From NCBI GenBank assembly GCA_016490735.1, contig JAEMWC010000021.1, positions 754,501-818,500 of the forward strand: a stretch of 64,000 bases of DNA, written 5' to 3'. A model generated the notes under the pieces. That model was not told where the DNA came from. It made no database searches and saw nothing but the letters and a program-made list of their open reading frames with translations. Positions 22,029 through 31,990 of this stretch are shown here, piece after piece. Within the stretch, counting starts at the first letter, position 1, and every line of letters begins with the position of its first letter. The translations under genes were made by a program, and so were the position numbers. This stretch comes from Pachyseris speciosa (Eukaryota; Cnidaria; Anthozoa; Scleractinia; Pachyseridae).

Positions 22029-22075
22029 CATTGTACCTGAAGAAGGCTGGTTTGGCCAGCCGAAATATAGTACAC
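22029..22075 (+). ncRNA. Degenerate hammerhead-like motif
   Basis: CTGAAGA (fits CUGANGA) at 22037-22043, a GGCTGG/CCAGCC stem at 22045-22050 and 22056-22061, then GAAA at 22062-22065 and GTAC. One extra base (A22044) sits between core and stem II, and stem III would be minimal, so activity is doubtful. It may be a Penelope-like or related element terminus. Confidence 0.35.
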
Positions 22076-22904
22076 AAAACTTAAAACCATTCTACGTTGT
22101 ATAGGCCCTTGGTTTTATAATCTTTGTTGATTTTATTACGCCGATCAGATCACCAGTTTGATCCAACGTATACCAGCAGGATTATTGTCCACGGTTGCTT
22201 GCTTGAACATTTGAGTACAAAACACTGTTTTTCGGCGTTAAACAGACTCCTGGTAGATTGGAATCAGGAAAACCAGAATGCCTTTCGGGAAGCTATCGTA
22301 AGGAAGAGCAATTATTATAAAGGAGCTCCCGCAAATTTCTGCACGCTATTAAAGGTCCTATTCCGTGCAGATCAGCCAGCGAACTGTCACTTGCGTGAAT
22401 CCGCGATGACTGAAAAATCAAACCCGCAGCGTGAATAATCTAGCCTCCAAGCATGTAATACACCTGCCCATAGCCTTTACGATATCAAACGTAATTATTT
22501 TAATACTTGAGGTTTCATGTTTTCTCGTCGTTGGAACCGTCAACGGTGTAAACTTTATATTATAATTCATTTTTGTCAACTTGCGTTACGCTGCGTTACG
22601 CCTGGCGGTCAGAGCACATCAGATGTTTATTCTTATATACTTTTGAAACAAAAATGGAAAGTGAAAGTTCAGCTCCAAAGTTTTTTTTTTTCTTTCCTCG
22701 ATCTTTTTGTTCAAAGAACATTTTGGAAATTGCGACAGGAAGGGTGTCGGTAAAACGCCTACTCGGGGCCGGGGCCAGGGTGTTGCGTTTTACAGAAAAA
22801 AAAATAGCAAAACAAAACAAAACAAAAAAATATATATATATTAAAAAAGTTGTATTAAAAAATTGAAAATACATAAATAAAGTAAAGATATAAAAAGTAA
22901 AATA

Positions 22905-23400
22905 AATTAATTAATTAATTAGTTTTTCAATATTCTTGGGACGTATGAACTGATTAAATTGAACGCTCCTGATGCTGAAATGGGAAAATTGAAATGGACA
23001 ACAAAGGCGTAACGCCACTGTAACTGAGATGTCACGTTTATTTGCTACTTCATGTGAAAGTGCCGTGTTTTTCGCTCGTGTGTTATTGCATTTTTGGCGT
23101 ATGTGGTTTCTTGTATGTGGTCACCCTCAAAAGTACCATTTGCCTGAAAGGGATAACACGCAAATGGTACTTTCGAGGGTGACCACACCATATACGCCAA
23201 AAATGCAATGACACACGGGCGAAAAACACGACACTTTGGTCAGCGGGATTAACACAACAATATGATATACCAGAATGAAGTAACAAAGAAAACGTGCATC
23301 TTTGTTGTCCATTTCAATTTTCCTTTTTCAGCATCAGGAGCGTTCAATTTAATTAGTTCATACGTCCCAAAAATAATTAATTAATTTTAATTAATTTAAT
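22905..23400. mobile_element. Near-complete palindrome (foldback element), about 490 bp
   Basis: The left arm runs from the TTAATTAATTAGTTTTTCAA stretch through GGGACGTATGAACT, GAACGCTCCTGATGCTGAAA and GTACCATTTGCCTGAAAGG. The right arm is its reverse complement, with centre near 23152. Only small mismatches interrupt it. Each arm contains GGTCACCCTC(G/A)AAAGTACCA. The short frames in both directions are mirror images created by the palindrome. Confidence 0.85.
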
Positions 23401-23479
23401 TATTTATTTATTTATTTTAATGGTCTGCTTAGCAGCAACAAAATTGATAGTCGTAGAAACAATACAACTTTTTTTTAAT

Positions 23480-23530
23480 TTTCTAGACATGTTTCGATGG
23501 TGCATCCGTCATCATCAGTGTACAGTTTTG
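23480..23530 (-). ncRNA. Penelope-type hammerhead ribozyme motif
   Basis: On -: ACTGATGA, stem II GACGG-ATGCA-CCATC (one G-to-A change from a perfect GACGG/CCGTC pair), GAAAC, AT, GTC. Minimal stem III with a 2-nt loop is the form reported for hammerheads of Penelope-like elements, which act as dimers. It lies 3' of the GIY-YIG remnant on the same strand, as expected. Stem I pairing is weak here. Confidence 0.6.
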
Positions 23531-23639
23531 AAATCGGCGTTGAATTTATAACGCGCGTGAAATTACAAGGTTCGTTACATTGCGTTTACAATATTGCGTG
23601 CTGAATAGTTTAAACAATAGACATAGAGCGACTTACAGG

Positions 23640-23925
23640 GAGAGCGTCAGGTTTATGTGTTTCACCTGCTGATTGAAATTGGGTTTCTCCCATTTGATAT
23701 GCATGGATTCCTTACGCCTCAGTTGATATTTAGTCCAGAATCTGGAAACAATACGTTGAACAGGATGCCCGACAAGACTCTGAATTCACCAGATGTTTGT
23801 GAACGTGCGAAGATCCATCCGATCGTAAGTGCTCGCGCACTCGCTTGAGGAAGTGTCGGCTTGTTTCGCCGACATAACAAGCTTTACAGCTTGCACACGA
23901 GGAGGATGGTCGCTAGTTGTTCATC
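23640..23925 (-). pseudogene. Penelope-like element GIY-YIG endonuclease fragment
   Basis: On -, 'CKACYVGETSRHFLKRVREHL' is the GIY-YIG start (Y-V-G with downstream R), followed by 'HKHL' and 'C.....FQIL'. A one-base frameshift near 23735 moves the reading to 'KESMHIKWEKPNFNQQ' and 'INLTLSL' before a stop. This is the C-terminal domain of Penelope-like reverse transcriptases. No RT domain is present upstream, so the copy is truncated. Confidence 0.82.
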
Positions 23926-24584
23926 ACATTTTTTGGTTTTCTTTGCGTAACTATTTGCCAGTGTACTTTTATATTGTACAGATGGCTCTATTATTGCTGT
24001 AAGTCTTATATAGAGTGTACACTTTGCTTGAAACGTATAGCTTCAGTTCCACGCTCTCATACATTGTCCAAGGAAAAGAATGAAATGGAAAGGTAAATTG
24101 TTTCAGGTGTTGCATGGATAATCAAAGTTGACCGTTCCAATAAAATTAAAAGGGCAAAATTCTTCAGATGTAAAATTTACAAGTTTGTTCGTGAACTCAT
24201 GATTGCATAACCTTCACCCTTTCTTGTTAGGCCAGTGTCTTTAAAAAAAGAAAGTTGATGTTTAATTTGGCACTTGCCCCTTTGTACAGGAGTTCATCAA
24301 TTCTTTGTAAGATCTCTTCAGAATGAACTTTTTTCAAACAGGAAGCTTTTCTTTTAATCCATCAAGGGTATAAATTGCATGGTCAAACCTGAGCACATTC
24401 TCAGATACAAATAAGTATTTCTTTCAATTGATTTTCAAGCAAGAGTAAGTTCTTGTTGGTCATCTGTAAATCTGTAAGATTTCACAGTCTGATGCATTCA
24501 GAGCACTGACAATGATTGTGTCAAACATCACACTAGCTGTGTTTATTGCTTTCACCTGGAATTCCAAAGCTGAGTTGATGGGTT

Positions 24585-25178
24585 GCATTCCTTCCACATT
24601 TGTTATTATAGTACAGGGTTGATAATGCTGGTCTCCCATCTCTACCAGTCCTTCCACTTTCATGAAAAAAGGTTTCCGTGGTTTGTAGCACACCAAAATG
24701 GATTCTATTTTCTTCACAAAGGGAGTAAGGATTTCTCCCTTCATTTCTCTCAGTCTCTAGAGAATGAAACTGGGCAAATAGTAGGGAATTTTTGGAGCCC
24801 AAGTAGGGTAGAATTTAAGATAAACCAACTATTGATCCAGAAAGGTATAACCAATTCCACATAGTTCAAGAGATAATTAAATTATAGTGACAGGCATTTT
24901 CAGTTTGGTGGTAACAATGTTCCTCTAATAGAAGTGAGAAGATTTCCTGGAACTGTTATATGAAGGCCTTTCCAGTACCTGATAAAAATGTTGCTCCTGG
25001 AGGGATTTTGCAATAACAAGCTTTGGATCTTTTTTTATATTATATTCAAACTTTTTCTGACAGCTGTTTGGTATTCCTTTGTTGTTGCTGCTGTCATGGC
25101 AACAATATTAGCTTTAGGGAATACTACAGACGGACAGTGTTCCTAATTTATGGTAATCTTCTCTGAAGTCATGCCCAC
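24585..25178 (-). pseudogene. RecQ-like DNA helicase fragment, frameshifted
   Basis: In order on -: 'GHDFREDYHKLGTL' (the region after the DExH box), 'NIVAMTAATKEYQTAVRKSL' (motif III, normally TATA/TATAT), 'VLERPSYN', then 'IHFGVLQTTETFFHESGRTG' running into R-D-G-R and 'LYYNN' (motif VI). These lie in different frames, so at least two frameshifts separate them. The motif III to VI distance, about 150 codons, fits a RecQ core. Helicase motifs I and II and the zinc-binding C-terminal region are not visible. Many such fragments occur in cnidarian genomes, possibly spread by mobile elements. ATP-driven strand unwinding would be the ancestral role; this copy cannot encode it. Confidence 0.72.
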
Positions 25179-25199
25179 TACACAGACAAGTAAAAAAGG

Positions 25200-26420
25200 G
25201 CCAGGTAAGGTTTCAGACACATTTCATTGAAGTCAAGGGTGTACATATCATCATACTTGTTGGTAATCTTAGCATTGATAAGGTTCTGTAATATTGAAGA
25301 GTTTTCACTTGAAATAAGTTCGTTATTTCTCCTAAACTGAAGTTTAATCATACCAAACATTTTTATTTTAAGATCATGGTCAGTTTTTCATTAATAGTGT
25401 AATTCAGTGTAGTTAGAAACTGTTCTTTTTATGAATTTTTAAACGTTTTGTAAAGAGTTTATCTTGCTTTCATCCTGAGAGCTGATATACTAACAGCTCT
25501 GGAAAGAACGAGCGATTACATAAGAGAAATTGGTCATAACAGCTCTACTTCTTGCTGTTTCAACAGAAAATCATATAAATTGTAGTGGTCAACAGTTAAT
25601 TTTGTTTCACCGAGGGATTTCTCCTTTTTTTCCCCAAGGTTTGAGATTTGTGGCGAAACGTTTCTGACAGAAATAAAAGAATATTGATACTTTACCAATG
25701 AATAATGTAATGTACCTTGTCAAGAACAACAGGCCACCATTCGGATAGAGCGTCGACAGCAACAATTCTCTATACGGTCTACTACTAACTGCCACATCAA
25801 GACGTACTACGATGATAATTTGAAACTTTCCCTCTGCAAGCGGCACCGGTCGAAAGAAAATCCTATTGATAAACTTTGTACTCAGCCCCACTAAAACACA
25901 AACTGGTGCAATTTACTCCAATTTCGTTGACGTTATTCAGCTGGTCGATTTGCTCTTAGCAATGTTGCAGATTGCACTAGCATTTGATTAGCAGTGGAAG
26001 GCAGAAGCTGATATATTTATCGTATCCAGTTGGAACAAACTATGGTTGGAAGTATAACCAAGCAATCCCTTATTGCAACAATAATTTCCAGCAACACTCC
26101 CCTTGTTCGGTTTCAGTTTGAAGTGTTTCTGTCCTCTGACAAGACAGCTACCATTAACAGCACGGTGAGCAAAGGACTATCGGAAGTCCCGTACATCGGT
26201 ACCGAAAATTCGAACTTTGCCAGATCTCCCTTTCGCTTGGCCGAGGGGGGCCTGGGTACGAGATTAAACAGGCCCTTAATTTAAAAAGAATTATACGTCT
26301 AAAATATTTCGAATTCAGTTCTATCTCGAGTTTGCTTAAAAAATTTGAGCGAAACGCCGGCAAGAGAACAGAAGAGAGTCGTAGGTTTGACCTACACCAT
26401 GGCCTAGGCCACGTTTTGTC
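25200..26420. other. No gene supported
   Basis: Short frames such as 25607-25891 (-) and 26030-26284 (+) lack domains. About 26245-26278 resembles a Harbinger end read on - (AAGGGCCTGTTTAATCTCG). Nothing else is recognised. Confidence 0.4.
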
Positions 26421-26439
26421 CTCATCCGCCTTTTGCACA

Positions 26440-26560
26440 GTCTTTTGTACTCAATCCGCGTTTTGTACCTAGTCCGCAGCCTTCAGTCCGCGTTTTATAC
26501 TCAGTCCGCGTTTTATACCCAGTCCACAGTCCGGGGCCGCAGTTCGCAGTCCATATTTTA
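26440..26560. repeat. CGGACTGA-GTACAAAACG repeat, inverted match to 18383-18430
   Basis: Repeated AGTCCGCGTTTT(G/A)TAC modules. On -, GGCTGCGGACTAGGTACAAA matches 18390-18410 in reverse. A third relative is at about 17565-17600. Probably subterminal repeats of one mobile family. Confidence 0.75.
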
Positions 26561-26875
26561 TACTGACCGGTTGAAAGTTGAATGACAACCTCGAACCCAG
26601 GCTTTCTCTCATTTCCTCCCTTCTCGTCGAGAGAGAGATACCCTGGTTGGACCTGATCACGTGACCACCCAGAATCTGGGGGGTAAAAAAATTTGATGAC
26701 GGAGAGGGGTGGCAAAGTTAAGAAGTTGTTATGAAAACGTAAAGCGTGTGGGATGTGGCTGGAGTGACAAGGATACTTCACAAATTAATGTGATCAAGTA
26801 AGCTGAAGCCACTAAAAAGGCACTAAGGCCACAAGGTAGCGGGCATTACCCCTTAAATCTACCAAAGCAAAGATT

Positions 26876-26956
26876 GAGCCCAAGCATTAGCAGCCATGGA
26901 TAGCTGTTTCGGCCTTGTTAGGCCTCATCAGCATGGCATAGCTAATGCTCAGGCTC
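26876..26956 (-). ncRNA. Hammerhead ribozyme, type I, variant cleavage site
   Basis: Mirror copy of the motif at 27039-27119. The core CTGATGA, stem II GGCC/GGCC with loop TAACAA, and GAAAC are unchanged. The cleavage triplet reads ATC rather than GTC, which breaks one of two stem III pairs, so activity may be reduced. Confidence 0.75.
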
Positions 26957-27038
26957 AAGTGCCCACATATCAATAAAACAAGCAGTGAAAACGTAAAGCT
27001 ACGTTTTCCTTGCTTGTTTTATTGATATGTGGGTACTT

Positions 27039-27119
27039 GAGCCTGAGCATTAGCTATGCCATGCTGATGAGGCCTAACAAGGCCGAAACAGCTGTCCATG
27101 GCTGCTAATGCTTGGGCTC
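27039..27119 (+). ncRNA. Hammerhead ribozyme, type I, complete core
   Basis: The 5' strand of stem I is 27039-27063 (GAGCC, AGCATTAGC, GCCATG). Then come CTGATGA (27064-27070), stem II GGCC-TAACAA-GGCC (27071-27084), GAAAC (27085-27089), loop AGCT, GTC, and the 3' strand of stem I (27097-27119: CATGGC, GCTAATGCT, GGCTC). All invariant core bases are present. Stem III has two base pairs, as in hammerheads of retrozymes and Penelope-like elements, which often need a dimer to cleave. Stem I is long with internal loops that could supply tertiary contacts. Cleavage is predicted after C of GTC, at about 27096. Confidence 0.85.
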
Positions 27120-27369
27120 AATCTTTGCTTTGGTAGATTTGAGGGGTAATGCCCGCTACCTTGTGACCTTAGTGCCTTTTGAGTGGCTTTAGCTTACTTG
27201 ATCACATTAATTTGTGAAGTATCCTTGTTCAAGAAATTGTTACTGTGACAAAATGGTTTTAATGACCCACCTTCCCTGCGGTACTGTTGTTTTTACTGGT
27301 CACGTGATCAGGTCAAACCAGGGTCTCTCTCTCGACGACAAGGGAGGAAAAGAGAAGAGAGCCTGGGTT

Positions 27370-27470
27370 CGAGGATGGTTGAATGAATAGTTGAATGTTG
27401 AATAAATAGTTGAATGTTGAATGATGTGTTGAAGGTTGAATAAAAGTTGAATATTAAACAAGTAGTTGAA
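27370..27470 (-). repeat. CATTCAAC-type minisatellite, copy 2 (reverse)
   Basis: TTGAATGTTGAATAAATAGT modules on +. Together with 27450-27550 this is an inverted copy of 29850-30090. Confidence 0.8.
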
Positions 27471-27696
27471 AGCAAAATGCATAACTGAACATAAATTTAG
27501 ACGAGTTGAATATTGCTAAATTTGGCTTGCCATACTCTGCGCGATCGTCAATCTCGTTCCAGAGGTCGCGAACCTTTTGACATGAGTGAGGGATCGGGAC
27601 CTCTGGCCAAATGGATTTCAGATTCAATTGCGATTGGCTGTTAAAACACAATAGCATTAAAACCGGAGGTTAAGATGAAGCAGGAAGTAAAGAAAG

Positions 27697-28986
27697 ATGG
27701 CGGAATTTCAGCCCGAGACGCCAAATGAAGTAGCGACTCCGGTTTGCCAAACAACTACTGAAAAAATTGTTGTAAAAATTCAGCCACTGGATTTGTTTGG
27801 TGCAAAAGCATCACAAGAAAACATCACTTCCGTTCTTGAGAGGTATTTTGAATTAAAAATTGGCAAAAACGATGGCCTCTTCGAATTCATTTTAAGCTTG
27901 TCTCTCGATGCTGCTACCAGAAAGTAATTTATTTATTTATTTATTTATTTATTCAGCTTCGCCAGAGACCTGGCAGGGACACTACAACAGCTTGCGCCAA
28001 TTACTGTAGGCCCGTAACTGCAAACCCTCCCCCATAACCACATTCAAGTAGAGATAGACCACCACACCGGGGACTACGTCCCCTACTCTTTTCGAACAGT
28101 GGGTAGGTTCTTTAACGTCCCACAGAATCAGTTATGAAGAGTTGTGAGACGGGGCCTACGGTTTATCGTCCTTATCCGAGAAGACTAGAAAGTCTAACCA
28201 TTTGCAGATGTTATTACAAAGGCAGCACTTTCTCCTCAATTATTTAAAGACCCTGAGTGTTGGTCCGGCCGGGGTTAGAACCCGCGACCTCCCGCACGGT
28301 AGTCCGGTGCTCTACCACTGAGCTAACCGGTCGGCGGATTAATGAGGTTTCAAGAGTTTTTTCGAAAAAATATCTCATTCAAGACAACAACGATCGAGAG
28401 TCAGTAGTACGAGTCAAAAGAGGGAAAAGATAGCAGATAGATGTCCGTCAGCAAGTTCCCCGTAAACGAGACTTGACCTCAAGAAAGTACTGAAAACGAA
28501 TGAAGAAACACTGCGGCTAGTAGATAGTTGTTTCAGTTGCATTTGGGCGACGCTTCAATAAATCGACGCGGTTCCACCGCGGCCAATCCATCCTGCACCT
28601 TCAGCGGAAGGCGAAGGGAAAATGACGGAAGCTTTGTACAGGTCTTACGTCTCCAAAGCTCAAAAAGGCATTAAAATAAGAAGGTCTTTGTGTAACCCAT
28701 CGGTATCAAGAATTATATTAAGAAAAATTTCATCGAAGTGACCAGAAATCAACCCTTAAATTTGGCAATGCGAAACGTACAGGGAAGAAACTAGAAAGTG
28801 CATAATTTTTTAGGGAAGTGTTCTGGCGACTTACCCACGTGCATATTCTCATTTACTGCTCCAACAGTACATTTCACATGTACATTCTCATGTGCTTATT
28901 AGTATTTTTTTTTTTTTTTTAATAGAAGTGAAGCTGAGAGTGATGCTGAACATGCTGTGTCAGACGAAGATGAGTTGGATGACTAA
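27697..28986 (+). CDS. Small acidic protein of unknown function, two exons
   Basis: Exon 1 (27697-27923) starts in AAGATGG and reads M-A-E-F-Q-P-E-T-P-N-E-V. It ends ...A-A-T-R-K split at donor GTAATT. Exon 2 (28926-28986) follows a strong poly(T) tract and AATAG; it joins in phase 2, reads an acidic serine-rich tail (S-E-A-E-S-D-A-E-H... D-E-D-E-L-D-D) and ends TAA. The product would be 95 residues: a flexible N-terminus, a helical middle ('ITSVLERYFELKIG', 'FEFILSLSL') and an acidic tail. I do not recognise the family. The clean splice join supports a real gene; failing that, it is the remnant of a larger one. The 1-kb intron contains a SINE whose tail lies directly at the donor. Confidence 0.6.
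27925..28340 (-). mobile_element. tRNA-derived SINE with (TAAA)n tail
   Basis: On -, the tRNA-like head (28336-28262) has box A TAGCTCAGTGG (28325-28315) and box B GGGTTCTAACCCC (about 28281-28269). The body contains TGATTCTGTGGGACGTTAAA near 28130, which is shared with fragments at 41970 and 43020, and the element ends in a TAAA repeat at 27925-27953. It would be transcribed by RNA polymerase III and mobilised by a LINE. It is inserted in the intron of the small gene, antisense to it. Confidence 0.9.
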
Positions 28987-29029
28987 TGTAACAGACTGCT
29001 CCACTTCAGTTATTTGAAATGACGCACAG

Positions 29030-29300
29030 CAATAATCCTTTCAAGTGAATAATGGAGGGGTTTTCGTGGCTAACTGCCTCCTTAGGGAGGCGAAGCCGCT
29101 TTGTTGTCCTGTTGAATGAGTGAGTGTAACAATAGAATACGGACGACGTACGAACTCTGCCGATTTTGATCCGATACCGATATTCCCCGATCTTAGCTTA
29201 GGGCATGTTTATATGGAGGGAGGGCGCCCCGGCTAACCGGGCTACTTGGCTAGGAGGTTTGTAATATAGCCCGCCTTTACATTTAATTAACCTAAGCGAG
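29030..29300 (+). repeat. Dispersed repeat with Harbinger-like left end, copy 1
   Basis: GAATAATGGAGGGGTTTTCG onward matches 37475-37750. At 29201 it enters GGGCATGTTTATATGGAGGG, the left terminus of the MITE that is complete at 37646-38144. TTA precedes it (29198-29200). The right end is absent here. Confidence 0.85.
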
Positions 29301-29384
29301 ATAGCCAGTGGGCTTTTGTTTTCGAACAAACACACGCGTCGACTGTATTGTGTTTTGCAATATTTTGAGGTTTTTGAACCGCGG

Positions 29385-29520
29385 TCAATTCCTGTTGACT
29401 GCTCTGTAAACATAAAATAATGGCGCAAGGAAAGACATGCGGTGTTGCTCAATATCGGTAAAAAAAATAATAATGCGCGTGGGGCTCCGATTTTAGTCTT
29501 GGCTAAATCTATATATTACC
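29385..29520 (-). repeat. Fragment related to the 1-2296 block
   Basis: Contains ACCGCGGTCAATTCCTGTTG (compare 493-515 in reverse) and GGCTCCGATTTTAG followed by TGGCTAAATCTATATAT (compare 50-90 in reverse). Condensed and diverged. Confidence 0.6.
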
Positions 29521-29539
29521 CGTCGCACATTCAACGGTT

Positions 29540-29830
29540 TGGAGTTTCCTTGTGGTTTCATGAGATGGAGCAATGATTTTGGCGTTCTGCACAATACCCT
29601 TGCAAGAGGCAACGTGTTTTAAAATCGCGGTTCAAGGTCAAACCGTATATGTGTTACGTAACTCTAATCTTACCTGCTGAGCCCGAGTAAGAATCCTTTC
29701 CTGATAATACTCTTCTACGCACAGGTATCTCTTGCGAAAGCGCGAACCAAAACTGATGTTATAATTTCAGGGTGTGTTAGTAACGATTTCGAAAATGAAT
29801 ATTAGAACACAGATCAGAAACTGACTTAGA
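29540..29830. repeat. Diverged dispersed repeat, partner 57395-57690
   Basis: Shared order: GGTTT...TTTCAT, GGCGTT(C/T)TGCACAATA, AACGTGTTT, CAATCTTACCT or TAATCTTACCT, then CAGGGT(G/A)TGTTAGTAA and CACAGATCA. Identity appears near 70 percent. The TTACCT context could be a reverse-strand splice donor, so these might be relics of a gene family on -; no protein is recognisable. Confidence 0.55.
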
Positions 29831-29849
29831 ATGATAAGCTCTGGACCTC

Positions 29850-30090
29850 AAGCACTTCGTGATCGCGTCTGCGCGCTATGGCAAGCCAAGTGTAGTAGCA
29901 GTATTCAACTCGTCTGATTTTATATTCAGTTATGCATTTTGTTTTCAACTATTGAAAACTATTAAATATTAAAATATTCAACTTTTGTTCAACCTTCAAC
30001 ACATCATTAAACATTTAACTATTCAATCAACATTCAACACATCATTCAACATTCCACTGTTCATTCAAAATTCAGCGCGTCGTTCAACCG
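29850..30090 (+). repeat. Dispersed repeat with CATTCAAC minisatellite, copy 3
   Basis: Inverted relative of 27370-27550; shares ATGGCAAGCCAA, TTCAACTCGTCT and TTCAGTTATGCATTTTG, then the CATTCAAC array. Confidence 0.8.
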
Positions 30091-30107
30091 GTCTGTATAA
30101 AGTATTC

Positions 30108-30545
30108 TTGGTTTTCAGTCACGCGCTCGTCACGCAAGTAAAAAATAAATCGTCAACCATTCAATAGATAAAGTCAAGAAATTGAGATATTGTACAAGAG
30201 TAATAAATAAACAATATGCCCAAGCTTCAGGGCTGTGCGACGTCCCGTACTCGAGTTATTCGTCAAAATGTACAACTCAAACGTATTGGGTTTAGTATGG
30301 AAACGCAATGTTGGAGCCCATCTTGATGAGCTCCAACATGGCGGCCGGAAACGAGTGAAAAACATCTGGAACTTGCTTAAGCTATCTCAAAGGCTTTCTT
30401 CGCTCTGTGGAGCCTGCAAACGTTAGATACATAGACGGTTCTCTTGTCATATTGGCTTTTAAAACCTCAAAAACACGGGGAGAATCGATGTTTTCATGTA
30501 CGTGATATGCTTGTGGGCAGACATCTGTTATATCACACATTGTGC
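30108..30545 (+). repeat. Dispersed repeat, copy 2, left part
   Basis: Matches 16052-16459. The right part resumes at 32286-32470. Sequence between is inserted material including a LINE fragment. Confidence 0.85.
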
Positions 30546-30719
30546 AGGGGCGGATCCAGGAATTTTTTATTGGAGAGGTCCAAACTTACTTCAGAATTAC
30601 TTCTCCTCGTAACTCCGCACTCTCCCCAACACCCCTCCCCTACTTCCCCAGCCGCCGTTACAAAAGGGAGTTTTAGAAACAAGGACCGGAACGTCAACGA
30701 GAATGTTTTTCACTGCTCA

Positions 30720-31690
30720 CTGCTCAATGTTTTATTGATTGATTACAATTTGTTACAATTTTTACCAACAAAAAGAAAAATTATTTACATACACATTTAA
30801 GCATACCGGCAGGTAGCAAAGGCTAATCTAGGCCAGTACGCTTGGAGATGGAAGTTACAGTTACTTAGTGATTTCAAAATAAGAAGCATTTTTTAGTGGT
30901 TTCTTAAAGATAAAGGAATTTTGTTCCATAATTTAGCCCCGAATCTTGAAAAAGAATTTGCATTGATGGACAGTCGGGAATGTTATATGTAGAAATTGTG
31001 GAACTTAGAGGATCGAGTGTTATATTGATGGACACTAGAGACATACTCGGACTTGGATACTTTTTGGTTAAATTCCGTGTTGCACATCATACATCAAGTT
31101 AGCAATCGATTCATAATAAGAAAATTTTGGGGGTAGGATATTAGCATTATTAAAAAGAGGGATAGCATGCTCGCTACGGTTAAAAAAATAGATAAAGCGG
31201 AGGGCTCGCTTTTGAAGCTTTAGTAGCTTATCAAGAGAGGATTTACTTGCCTGACCCCAGGCTACTGAGCCATAAGTTAGATAGGGTGCTATAAAAGATC
31301 GATAGATTGTTAAAAGAGTATGCGTTGGCACAAAATATCTTAATTTAGCAATTAATCCTACCGCTCTACTGACTTTCAGAGCAACATGATCCACATGACG
31401 TTTCCAAGACAAATTCTGGTCAATCAAAATTCCAAACTCTTTACGCACTAAGTCAACGTTTTTGTTTTGCTCGTTGTCAAATATTATGATTTTGGGTTGG
31501 TAAGTTATTTTTTTTAAGTCGGGTAGAAAATTACAAAATTCGTTTTTATTATATTCAAAGTCAGCTTATTTGCTGTAAGCCAAAGACATAGTTTGCACAA
31601 TTCTTAGTTGACGATTAGCTCCAAGGATTTGAGATTTTTATTTGCGTATAAGATGTTGGTATCATCAGCAAAAATGTCACAAAATGTCAC
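30720..31690 (-). pseudogene. Non-LTR retrotransposon reverse transcriptase, 5'-truncated
   Basis: On -, 'FADDTNILYAN' at 31675-31645 is the catalytic (Y/F)xDD motif. It is followed by 'WLTANKLTLN', 'KEFGILIDQNLSWKRHVDHV', 'TIYRSFIAPYLTYGSVAWG', 'LQKRALRFI' and 'LWNKIPLSLRN', the usual order of the RT thumb and C-terminus in CR1/L2-like elements. Several stops (for example after 'LELIVN') break it. The 3' end lies near 30720. It interrupts a dispersed repeat, giving its relative age. Product when intact: RNA-dependent DNA polymerase for target-primed reverse transcription. Confidence 0.9.
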
Positions 31691-31699
31691 AAAACAATA

Positions 31700-31990
31700 G
31701 GTTTAATGAGCAAAACTAATTGCTCTGCATGTGCGTTTTACATTTTCCTTTGCCGTCCTTTGCAAAACAGCAACGTGAATTGACCAAATTTTAGGTTTTG
31801 GCGCGAACGCGAGCACATGATGGCAAATTTTTCTTTTTTTATAATCAACTTTACCTGAACGCCGTTCATAGAAATTTAATTCCTGGATAGTTCGCTGACA
31901 TTTTACAAGTTGAACAAATTGGAATAATCGCACAAGTGCTACAATAACGAGAAGATATATTTTGAAATGACATTTTCGTTGCCGTTGCCG
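31700..31990. repeat. Possible dispersed MITE-like repeat
   Basis: Contains TTTGCCGTCCTTTGCAAAAC and TTTTCGTTGCCGTTGCCGTCC, a combination I associate with abundant short anthozoan repeats. Ends are not clear. The open frame on - (31703-31933) is not a gene. Confidence 0.35.

Larger units (their letters stand above)
26578..27385. mobile_element. Nested palindrome (foldback), inner arms about 225 bp
   Basis: The inner arms (about 26771-26998 and 27003-27228) are almost perfect reverse complements with a centre of only a few bases (AAGC near 26999-27002). Outside them, after unlike spacers of about 100 and 70 bp, a second pair of arms (26578-26667 and 27296-27385) contains CCTCGAACCCAGGCT and GACCTGATCACGTGA. 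Each inner arm carries a hammerhead ribozyme sequence. No coding potential. Confidence 0.92.

Noticed and set aside
22124..22438. 104-codon frame on +
   Set aside because: Reasonable composition but no recognisable domain, partner exon or promoter; kept out for lack of support.
25690..25891. Possible exon on - ending at GACAAG|GTACAT
   Set aside because: The plausible frame near the donor has an upstream stop and no family match.
28262..28336. Possible tRNA gene on -
   Set aside because: Boxes A and B are good but the 3' acceptor stem is absent and a SINE body with (TAAA)n tail follows.
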